Position numbers and translations under genes: made by a program. The notes beneath the pieces are model-generated. The model was not told the origin of the DNA, did no database searches, and worked only from the letters and a program-made list of their open reading frames with translations. Shown one piece after another: positions 1-5,575 of a stretch of DNA of 5,989 nucleotides. Every line of letters starts with the position of its first letter. Positions within the stretch are counted from its first letter, which is position 1. The DNA is from SAR324 cluster bacterium (GTDB taxonomy: Bacteria > Bdellovibrionota > UBA2361 > JAAZON01): NCBI GenBank assembly GCA_012797725.1, contig JAAZON010000595.1, positions 1 through 5,989 on the forward strand, in the 5' to 3' direction.

Positions 1-316
1 CCGCATGACCAGGACGCGGCTTGTTCTTTATTTGTTCATAATCTGCAGAATGCGCATCACTATTTGCAAATTCAATTAGCATGGGAGCTCCTGTTGAGCA
101 ATTATTAAAAATTCCACTTCGAAACAATGGCTCATCTGTCTCTGTTCTTGGAGTAGTGCCTGTTTTCTGCCCTCCTTTTCTTCTCATTAAGTCAGCATAG
201 AAATCTTCTGCTAAAAGTGGAAGACCAGCAGGACATCCATCAATCAGCACGCCCACCGCACATCCATGAGACTCGCCATAAATGCTCACACGAAACACCC
301 TTCCAAATGTATTCAT
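1..316 (-). CDS. aroC: Chorismate synthase, N-terminal 105 residues (3' part beyond window)
   Basis: This gene is too short in the window to stand out by length, but its translation is recognisable. Chorismate synthase converts 5-enolpyruvylshikimate 3-phosphate to chorismate using reduced FMN, the seventh and last shikimate step, in the cytoplasm. The protein starts MNTFGRVFRVSIYGESHG, which contains the family's N-terminal GESHG signature (residues 14-18, conserved His17). It continues with an RRKGG stretch (45-49), TTPRTETDE (54-62), a SGIFNNCSTGAPM segment (about 67-79) and RPGHA (101-105), where His104 matches the second conserved histidine. The window ends at this point, so the flavin-binding remainder (families usually have about 350-400 residues) is not visible. 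The ATG at 316 has a modest GGGAA ribosome site about 7 nt upstream. It lies 25 nt after the aroA stop and is probably the last pathway gene of the operon. Confidence 0.95.
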   Translation of the reverse strand, partial: MNTFGRVFRVSIYGESHGCAVGVLIDGCPAGLPLLAEDFYADLMRRKGGQKTGTTPRTETDEPLFRSGIFNNCSTGAPMLIEFANSDAHSADYEQIKNKPRPGHA

Positions 317-341
317 AAATGAATTCCCAAATACAAAAAAT

Positions 342-1589
342 CTATATGCCACTTGAGGCAAGTTTTTCCAATTCCTCAAAAAATCCTGGATATGATTTAC
401 TCACGCACTCTGAGTCTCTGATTCCTACACTATCACTGCTACCAATCGCTGCGATCGAAGTTGCCATAGCAATGCGATGATCATTATGTGGGTCTATTTC
501 GGCTCCATGCAGAGAAGTCCCTTTCACTATCAGGACATTTCCCTCTTCCTTGAGCGAAGCTCCCATCTTGGAGAATTCCTCTATCAAGGCTTTAGTCCGA
601 TCGCTCTCTTTAAATTTAAGTCTCTCTGTGCCATGAATCTTGCTTATGCCCCTGCAATAACAGGCAAGGGCTACAAGAGGCGGGAAAAGATCCGGACACT
701 CGCTCGCATCAAAATCAAAACTTTGAAGATTTGATTTTCTCACAATTATCCCCTCTTCTGATAATTCCATGTCCGCCCCAGCCTGAATCAAGACATCAAG
801 AATAGCCCTGTCTGCTTGGGGTGATTGCGTATCAAGATTCCTCACTTGAAGCACACCATTAATCGCGGCAGCTACTAAAAAGAAAGCTGCACCAGACCAG
901 TCACCTTCAATATTACAAGTTGTTGCACAATAAGACTGTCGACCCTGAATATTGAACTCAAGCAAATCAGTTCTTGCGTCAATCTTGATTCCAAATGATT
1001 TCAACAGAACCAAAGTCATTTGAACATAGGGCTTGCTTTTAAGAGCACTAACTCGCAGGCACGAATCTTTGTCGCAAAGAGGAAGTGCCATTAGAAGTCC
1101 CGTCAGGAATTGCGAGCTTTTCGATGCATCAACCTCAATAGTTCCGCCATGAATCGGACCTTTAATCTTAATTGGTAGAAAGCTACCGTCTAATTCAACT
1201 TCTGCACCCAGACTTCTTAACGGCAAAGCAACCATATCCAAAGGACGTTTAGTAAGAGAGCCTCTTCCAGTCAGGGTAAATTGCTCTTTAAAGATAGAAG
1301 TCAGGGCGCAAAGCATTCGAAGGCATAAGCCTGACTGGCCGCAATCAATCTCATAGGCCAAAGGACTATGCCCTCCCTGAATATGGACTACGCTTGGGTC
1401 CTTAATAATCTTAGCCCCCAAAACGCCTGCCGCATGCAGAGCAGAAAGCCCATCATCACAATAAGAAGGATTAAGAATGCGGGTATGACCACTGGCAAAA
1501 GTTGCTGCCAGCACGGCTCTTTGCATCATACTCTTTGATGGCGGCGCCTCAAGGCCTCCTTCAAGAAAGACCGGCTGCACGTATCTCAT
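342..1589 (-). CDS. aroA: 3-phosphoshikimate 1-carboxyvinyltransferase (EPSP synthase)
   Basis: The enzyme transfers the enolpyruvyl group of phosphoenolpyruvate to shikimate 3-phosphate (step 6), in the cytoplasm. The 415-residue length is slightly below the usual 425-430. Visible motifs are PSKS (17-20, Lys19/Ser20) with Arg24; the PEP-site loop CGQSGLCLRM (83-92); TGRGSLTKRP (107-116); SSQF (158-161); GDWSGAAFF (229-237); Asp300 in CPDLFPP as the likely catalytic aspartate; LKFKESDR (324-331); DHRIAMA (370-376); and a C-terminal SKSYPGF (397-403). The full set implies an active two-domain enzyme. The PEP loop differs from the E. coli GNAGTAMRP pattern: Leu and Met stand where E. coli has Thr97 and Pro101, while the Gly96 equivalent is kept. 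The ATG at 1589 is chosen because a strong GAGAGGA site (1596-1602) sits 6 nt upstream and the N-terminus has the normal distance to PSKS. The gene overlaps the end of the upstream fusion gene by 29 nt, suggesting translational coupling. Confidence 0.97.
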   Translation of the reverse strand: MRYVQPVFLEGGLEAPPSKSMMQRAVLAATFASGHTRILNPSYCDDGLSALHAAGVLGAKIIKDPSVVHIQGGHSPLAYEIDCGQSGLCLRMLCALTSIFKEQFTLTGRGSLTKRPLDMVALPLRSLGAEVELDGSFLPIKIKGPIHGGTIEVDASKSSQFLTGLLMALPLCDKDSCLRVSALKSKPYVQMTLVLLKSFGIKIDARTDLLEFNIQGRQSYCATTCNIEGDWSGAAFFLVAAAINGVLQVRNLDTQSPQADRAILDVLIQAGADMELSEEGIIVRKSNLQSFDFDASECPDLFPPLVALACYCRGISKIHGTERLKFKESDRTKALIEEFSKMGASLKEEGNVLIVKGTSLHGAEIDPHNDHRIAMATSIAAIGSSDSVGIRDSECVSKSYPGFFEELEKLASSGI

Positions 1590-2883
1590 ACATTATCCTC
1601 TCAGCGCATTCTCTTTCTGAAGAATGCTGTGAACTCATAAACAAATCTGCCACTTCGGCATAAAATGGCCGCCTTTCAAGAAAGAGCTCTTTTAATCGGC
1701 TCTTTGTGTCATACCCACTTAATAGCGGTCTGTTAATGTCTTGAGCTACTCTGGAAGCAAGCTCCTCCTCCGAGGCATGAATCCATATTGTAAGGAAATG
1801 CTTCTTTAAAAGATTGCGATTTTCAAGGCGAAGTATTAAACCACCCCCACAGGAAAAGACCACATTCTCTGATTCCACGTACTCAGAAAAAAGACTGGCT
1901 TCAAGATTTCTAAAAGAAGCTTCTCCTTTACGGTCAATTATTTCTCGAATTTTCATGCCCTGCCGTTTCTCAAGTTCCTCATCAAGATCTACAAAATCAA
2001 AGCAAAGCTTCTCTGAAATGATTCTCCCAATCGAAGACTTCCCTGCACCCATCATCCCTATTAAAGCTATTGATTTCTTAGATTCCCAGGACTTAGCAGA
2101 TTCTAAAGCTTTTCTCATTTCATCAATAGGGGCCTTCGTTGAAGTAAAATGTTCGAATGCAAGAGCTCCTTGATATATGAGCCATTCAAGGCCATTAATA
2201 ACTTTAGCTCCCGCCCTTTGGGCTTGTTCAACAAGAGCTGTTTTTTCCTTGTACATACTATCCAGTATGCATTGGGAAGCCTTAAGTAGTCCGTCAGCTA
2301 TAACTTTCTCTGGTGTGCTTAAGCAAGCAACAATCAACTCTGAATCGTACACACAGTTTTTAAGCCCTGGGTCATTAAGGCAAAGCGCCTTGGCTCCAAA
2401 TTCATTAGCAAGTCTTTTTGCTTTCTCAAAAGTCCTGTTAACAACCGTTGCTGTTGCCCCTTGACTGCGAAGTGCACACAAAGCAGCCCTAGCAGCAGCT
2501 CCGGCTCCAAGAACAAGTGCTTTTTTGTGTTCACATGAGACACCATTTGACATGAAAGCTCTAAGAACTCCCTCAACATCTGTGTTAAAGGCTCTTGTCT
2601 CATTCTCAAAGAGCAAAGTATTTGCCGCTCTTAATTTTGTTGAAAGCGCATCCCCATGGTTGGAAAGTTCGAAAGCTTCTTCTTTAAATGGCGCTGTTAC
2701 GTTAATTCCTCTTAAGTTGATGATCTTTGCAATCTCGAAAGCTTCTTTAGCGTCTTTAGCTGCAATTCTTAAGTAATGCCCTGGTATATTTAGTTTAGAG
2801 AGCGCTGCATTATGCATTTGTGGACTTCTGCTATGGAGCACCGGCTTTCCAATTACACCCAATAGAAGATAATCGCTCTTCAT
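1561..2883 (-). CDS. aroE-aroK: Bifunctional shikimate dehydrogenase / shikimate kinase fusion
   Basis: One 440-residue uninterrupted frame joins two consecutive enzymes. Residues 1 to about 265 are shikimate dehydrogenase (3-dehydroshikimate to shikimate, NADPH): HSRSPQMHN (17-25), NVTAPFKE (61-68, catalytic Lys67), AANT (86-89), FNTD (99-102, Asp102), a GAGAAAR nucleotide loop (126-132; the second half differs from the usual GAGGA), NRTFEKA (149-155, typical of NADP use) and GLEWLIYQGALAFE (231-244, Gln238). Residues about 270-440 are shikimate kinase: P-loop GMMGAGKS (276-283), DLDEEL (299-304), FRNLE (324-328), CGGG (345-348), RPLL (385-388) and RRPFYAEVAD (404-413). Both halves keep their key residues, so both steps 4 and 5 are probably active. 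The linker is only a few residues (ESAKSWESKK region). ATG at 2883 follows AAAAGGGA (2893-2900) with a 9-nt spacer, 18 nt after aroD. An internal ATG at 2118 (Met256) could in principle make free kinase, but no convincing ribosome site precedes it. Confidence 0.95.
   Translation of the reverse strand: MKSDYLLLGVIGKPVLHSRSPQMHNAALSKLNIPGHYLRIAAKDAKEAFEIAKIINLRGINVTAPFKEEAFELSNHGDALSTKLRAANTLLFENETRAFNTDVEGVLRAFMSNGVSCEHKKALVLGAGAAARAALCALRSQGATATVVNRTFEKAKRLANEFGAKALCLNDPGLKNCVYDSELIVACLSTPEKVIADGLLKASQCILDSMYKEKTALVEQAQRAGAKVINGLEWLIYQGALAFEHFTSTKAPIDEMRKALESAKSWESKKSIALIGMMGAGKSSIGRIISEKLCFDFVDLDEELEKRQGMKIREIIDRKGEASFRNLEASLFSEYVESENVVFSCGGGLILRLENRNLLKKHFLTIWIHASEEELASRVAQDINRPLLSGYDTKSRLKELFLERRPFYAEVADLFMSSQHSSERECAERIMYEIRAAGLS
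1596..1602 (-). promoter_or_regulatory. Ribosome binding site of aroA within the aroE-aroK gene
   Basis: GAGAGGA on the minus strand is 6 nt upstream of the aroA ATG and lies within the last codons of the kinase domain. The downstream ribosome site is therefore covered by ribosomes finishing the upstream gene, a usual arrangement for coupled translation. Confidence 0.7.
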
Positions 2884-2901
2884 TAATTACAATCCCTTTT
2901 T

Positions 2902-3546
2902 TTAGTGCTTACTTTCCGATAGTTTGTTCATGATATCAGAATAATCACTAAGGCTAAGCTGACCTTCTGCAGTTTCCTTACCCTCCTCTAGAGCTACATA
3001 GGTCCAAAGGGCACCAAGAAGCGGCGCTGCAATTCGCGTAATCTTTCCTTTTTCACCCATTCCAACCACTATTAAACGCCTCTGCAATTGAAGCAGCGAA
3101 AGCAACCTTAAATTGTCGGAACTGTCTTGCACCATGCAAGCAATCTTGACTATATCGGCTCCTTTGCTTGAGCAAGCATGCACTATTTCCTCTAAAGTGA
3201 TGCTATCTGGAGTTTCTATAAAGTTATGATAAGAGATAATAAGCGATGTATTTTTGCACTGTGCGCAGGCATTAATGACAATCTGTTGCATGTCGCTAGC
3301 TTCAAGCTCTAAATCTACATAAGCTACCCCACATTTAATCGCATGAAGCAATAGATCCCGCTGCTTTTCTTCTCCAACATTTAATAACCTGCATGTCGCG
3401 ATAATTTTGGAAGCTGTTTTGCATAGAGCTTCAATCTCGTCCAGGGTGAGCCCTAAAGTATCAAGCCTAAGCTCAACTAGTGGATGCTTTGAGACATGGC
3501 ACTTACACTCCTCAAAAGAGCTATTACCTAGAGAGACACAATGCAT
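2902..3546 (-). CDS. aroD: Type I 3-dehydroquinate dehydratase
   Basis: It dehydrates 3-dehydroquinate to 3-dehydroshikimate (step 3) through a Schiff base. The 214-residue length is a little short for type I enzymes (about 220-250). Motifs are ELRLD (25-29), TCR (51-53), YVDLELE (76-82), ISYHNF (104-109, catalytic His107), ADIVKIA (130-136, Schiff-base Lys134), GMGEKGKITR (162-171, Arg171, the substrate-binding MG...SR region) and AEGQLS (193-198, Gln196). This pattern separates it from the unrelated type II dodecameric enzyme (aroQ). The frame stays open to a TTG at 3552, but the GAGGAG site at 3554-3559 would then be only 1 nt away. The ATG at 3546 has an ideal 7-nt spacer and is chosen. 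The start lies 23 nt inside aroB, so translation is probably coupled to aroB. Confidence 0.96.
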   Translation of the reverse strand: MHCVSLGNSSFEECKCHVSKHPLVELRLDTLGLTLDEIEALCKTASKIIATCRLLNVGEEKQRDLLLHAIKCGVAYVDLELEASDMQQIVINACAQCKNTSLIISYHNFIETPDSITLEEIVHACSSKGADIVKIACMVQDSSDNLRLLSLLQLQRRLIVVGMGEKGKITRIAAPLLGALWTYVALEEGKETAEGQLSLSDYSDIMNKLSESKH

Positions 3547-4564
3547 CAACAAGCTCCTCTATCTCATCAGTTTCAACTTCTTCGAGCCTCGAGTTTCCAA
3601 TTCCATCAAGAACGCAAAGCGAAATCCTCTCCCCCCTTCTCTTCTTGTCTTTCCGAAGCGCAGCCTTAATCTCTTCTGCCTCGCCTTCATACAAACGAGT
3701 TGGCAATTCATAACTCCCAAGAATAGATAATAAAGCAGAATAACTGGCGTCTGAAATAAGACCTCTTTTTAGAGAAAACTTTGCCTCCGCCACCATGCCA
3801 ATACTCACGGCTTCCCCGTGACTTAAACCTGTCGTTGCCTCAACAGCATGGCCTATCGTGTGGCCAAAATTAAGCTTCATTCTCTCACCATTTTCAAGCT
3901 CATCACGCTCAACAACCGAAGACTTAATCACCAGAGACTCGTACACAACACGCTCAAGTGTTGCCTCATCTACGGCCAAAGCTTCCTTTGCATGTGTTGC
4001 AAGAAATTCAAAATACTCACGATTTAATATCAGTGCATGCTTTATTGCCTCAGCAAATCCATTAGACAACTCCTTGCGAGGAAGAGTCTTCAAAAATGAT
4101 GGATCACACAATACAACTGAAGGTTGCCGGAAGCTGCCGACTATGTTCTTAAATCCTCCAAAATTCACGGCATTCTTTCCTCCAACACCCGCATCAACCT
4201 GGGCAAGCAGTGTAGTTGGAACTATGGAGAGCTGGACTCCGCGCATATAAGTCGCTGCAGCTAATGCTGTTACATCGCAAACACATCCACCGCCAACAGC
4301 AACAATATGTGCTAAGCGATCCAACTCCAATTGAAGAAAACATCCATACAACTCTTCAAGCATATCCACAGACTTTGAATCTTCTCCTCCTGGGATTTCT
4401 CTTACCACTTTTCCTTCAAAGCATTTCGGATGAAGTGCTTTCACTGTCTCATCCACTATAAAAACTGAAGCTGCCTTATCTAGCTGCGTTTCAATTTCAG
4501 CGAAGGGCACTCCGATGAGAAGCCTGCTTTGCCCGCTTTGACCATTTATGGTTAGTTCTCTCAT
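3524..4564 (-). CDS. aroB: 3-dehydroquinate synthase
   Basis: It cyclises DAHP to 3-dehydroquinate (step 2), using NAD and a divalent metal, in the cytoplasm. The 346-residue length is normal. Visible signatures are PGGEDSKS (58-65), the nucleotide-binding GGGCVCD (91-97), [19 protein letters not shown] (116-134), [10 protein letters not shown] (168-177), [12 protein letters not shown] (231-242), [11 protein letters not shown] (247-257) and KDKKRRG (305-311). The three expected metal ligands are present as Glu172, His235 and His249, so the protein should be active. The stand-alone architecture excludes the aroKB fusion seen in some bacteria. The ATG at 4564 shares an ATGA with the DAHP synthase stop (4-nt overlap), and AAAGGTG (4569-4575) lies just upstream. 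The 3' end overlaps aroD and holds its ribosome site. Confidence 0.98.
   Translation of the reverse strand: MRELTINGQSGQSRLLIGVPFAEIETQLDKAASVFIVDETVKALHPKCFEGKVVREIPGGEDSKSVDMLEELYGCFLQLELDRLAHIVAVGGGCVCDVTALAAATYMRGVQLSIVPTTLLAQVDAGVGGKNAVNFGGFKNIVGSFRQPSVVLCDPSFLKTLPRKELSNGFAEAIKHALILNREYFEFLATHAKEALAVDEATLERVVYESLVIKSSVVERDELENGERMKLNFGHTIGHAVEATTGLSHGEAVSIGMVAEAKFSLKRGLISDASYSALLSILGSYELPTRLYEGEAEEIKAALRKDKKRRGERISLCVLDGIGNSRLEEVETDEIEELVDALCLSR
3554..3559 (-). promoter_or_regulatory. Ribosome binding site that sets the aroD start
   Basis: GAGGAG on the minus strand lies inside the 3' end of aroB, 7 nt before the ATG at 3546 and only 1 nt before the in-frame TTG at 3552. The spacing decides for the ATG. 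Confidence 0.75.
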
Positions 4565-5373
4565 TTCACACCTTTCATTGCCGACGCTAACGCCCGAACT
4601 TTCATGTTCATGGCTTTAAATTCCTCTGGAGTCAAAGCTTGTTCTTTATCGCTTAATGCTTCTTCAGGATTTCTATGGACTTCCACAATTATACCGTCAG
4701 CCCCGCATCCAACCGAAGCAAGACTCATTGGTTCTATGAGACTTTTCTTTCCAGTGCCATGACTTGGATCTGTTATAATAGGTAAGTGCGAAAGCTCTTT
4801 AGCAGCAGGTACTGCACTCAAATCAAGAGTATTTCTGGTGTAAGTCTCATGGGTTCGAATTCCTCGTTCGCAGAGAATCACATTAGGATTACCTTCATTG
4901 AGGATGTACTCCGCACAATTTAACCATTCTTCAATAGTAGAATGCATACCTCGCTTTAGCAGCACAGGAGTGCTAACTCTTCCAACTTCTTTTAAAAGAG
5001 AAAAGTTCTGCATGTTTCTTGCCCCTATCTGAAGCAAGTCAGCATATTCACAAACCCAGCCAACATCACGAGGATCAATAACTTCTGTGACCACAGGCAA
5101 GCCAGTTTCTCGTCTTGCTCTATCGAGAATTTTCAGTGCCTTAAGTCCAAGCCCCTGAAAGGCGTATGGAGAAGTCCTAGGTTTGAACGCACCTCCTCGA
5201 AGCATATCGGCACCAGCTTCTTTCACCGCATACGCAGTCTCCATTAGCTGTTCTTCGCTCTCTACAGCGCAAGGACCAGCAATAATTACAAAGCTTTTGC
5301 CTATTTCCACATTTCCAATTTTTATGACGCTCCTGGGAGAACCATTAAGTGCCGCAAGTTTTAAGTTTTTCAT
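4561..5373 (-). CDS. aroF: 3-deoxy-7-phosphoheptulonate (DAHP) synthase, type I beta, no regulatory domain
   Basis: It condenses phosphoenolpyruvate with erythrose 4-phosphate to DAHP, the committed first step. Numbered from the ATG, the 270-residue barrel shows AGPCAVES (32-39), [17 protein letters not shown] (60-76), [10 protein letters not shown] (115-124), KRG (140-142), [15 protein letters not shown] (168-182), DPSHGTGK (202-209) and ADGIIVEVH (225-233). The likely metal ligands Cys35, His205, Glu231 and Asp242 are all present. This is the KDO8P-synthase-like (I beta) branch, as in Bacillus, Thermotoga and Pyrococcus. There is no N-terminal chorismate mutase or ferredoxin-like/ACT regulatory domain, so direct allosteric feedback is not evident. 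KDO8P synthase is a less likely alternative, because the operon context and the [11 protein letters not shown] and ETYTRNT motifs favour DAHP. The start is uncertain by two codons: a TTG at 5379 (5 nt from GAAAGG) or the ATG at 5373 (11 nt), chosen as the commoner codon. It is the first gene of the operon. Confidence 0.96.
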   Translation of the reverse strand: MKNLKLAALNGSPRSVIKIGNVEIGKSFVIIAGPCAVESEEQLMETAYAVKEAGADMLRGGAFKPRTSPYAFQGLGLKALKILDRARRETGLPVVTEVIDPRDVGWVCEYADLLQIGARNMQNFSLLKEVGRVSTPVLLKRGMHSTIEEWLNCAEYILNEGNPNVILCERGIRTHETYTRNTLDLSAVPAAKELSHLPIITDPSHGTGKKSLIEPMSLASVGCGADGIIVEVHRNPEEALSDKEQALTPEEFKAMNMKVRALASAMKGVK

Positions 5374-5384
5374 AGCCAAACAAA

Positions 5385-5390
5385 CCTTTC
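5385..5390 (-). promoter_or_regulatory. Ribosome binding site of DAHP synthase (start ambiguous)
   Basis: GAAAGG on the minus strand stands 5 nt before TTG (5379) and 11 nt before ATG (5373). Spacing favours TTG, while codon preference favours ATG. The two proteins differ by two residues before the conserved barrel begins. Confidence 0.5.
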
Positions 5391-5403
5391 TGCTTTGAAG
5401 AAG

Positions 5404-5432
5404 ATAATAAAGGGGAAACTATGTTAGGGAAA
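5404..5432 (-). promoter_or_regulatory. Possible sigma-70-type promoter of the aro operon
   Basis: Read on the minus strand, a TATTAT element (5404-5409, five of six matches to TATAAT) follows TTTCCC (5427-5432, three of six to TTGACA) after a 17-base spacer. This would give a short leader of roughly 20-25 bases before the DAHP synthase start. The -35 is weak, which would fit an activated promoter, with the palindrome lying immediately upstream. Confidence 0.35.
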
Positions 5433-5438
5433 CGTGTA

Positions 5439-5457
5439 TTTGGCGCTAGGCGCCAAA
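5439..5457. repeat. Perfect inverted repeat, candidate operator
   Basis: The sequence TTTGGCGCTAGGCGCCAAA has perfect 8-bp arms around a 3-base centre. Neither strand has a T-run directly after it, so it does not look like an intrinsic terminator. It sits just upstream of the possible -35 of the aro operon and between the two divergent promoters, a usual place for a dimeric regulator to bind. It does not match the TyrR or TrpR box patterns known from enterobacteria. A regulatory role is an inference. Confidence 0.6.
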
Positions 5458-5521
5458 ATAAAAGGAAAAGAAGAAAAAGCTTACTTTAGATTGAATCAGC
5501 ATTGTTTTAGACTAAGGCATT

Positions 5522-5550
5522 TCGATATCTCAGTCAACCATTATTGTAAT
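5522..5550 (+). promoter_or_regulatory. Possible sigma-70-type promoter of tyrA
   Basis: TCGATA (5522-5527, four of six matches to TTGACA) and TGTAAT (5545-5550, five of six to TATAAT) are separated by 17 bases. Transcription would begin near 5557, leaving a leader of about 20 bases with the GGAG ribosome site. Other weak pairings exist in this AT-rich stretch, so the assignment is tentative. Confidence 0.35.
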
Positions 5551-5575
5551 TTTGGAAGCTTGAAATGGAGAGATA

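Larger units (their letters stand above)
5374..5575. promoter_or_regulatory. Divergent aro operon / tyrA control region
   Basis: About 200 bases separate the DAHP synthase start from the tyrA start, and the two units point away from each other. Both promoters therefore have to lie here. In order of position the region holds the DAHP synthase ribosome site (5385-5390), a possible aro promoter (5404-5432), two copies of GGGAAAC (5413-5419 and 5427-5433), a 19-bp inverted repeat (5439-5457), a purine-rich run (5455-5479), a possible tyrA promoter (5522-5550) and the tyrA ribosome site (5567-5570). No convincing gene is present. Confidence 0.75.

Noticed and set aside
477..734. An 85-codon plus-strand frame opposite aroA.
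   Set aside because: It lies wholly within conserved EPSP synthase coding sequence and has no independent support.
2076..2118. An internal start (Met256) producing a separate shikimate kinase.
   Set aside because: No clear ribosome site at proper spacing; the frame runs continuously from the dehydrogenase, so a true fusion is simpler.
1814..2776. Several plus-strand frames of 83 to 119 codons and a minus-strand frame at 2334-2609 within the aroE-aroK region.
   Set aside because: They are shadows of the fusion gene: low-complexity translations, no ribosome sites of note, and no recognisable domains.
3407..4461. Plus-strand frames of 77 to 130 codons opposite aroB and aroD.
   Set aside because: Antisense to strongly conserved enzymes, with Ser-rich translations typical of reverse-strand reading.
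5439..5479. The palindrome and following A-rich run considered as an intrinsic terminator.
   Set aside because: On the plus strand the hairpin is followed by A-rich, not T-rich, sequence. On the minus strand the bases after it are TACACG. No upstream gene end is nearby.
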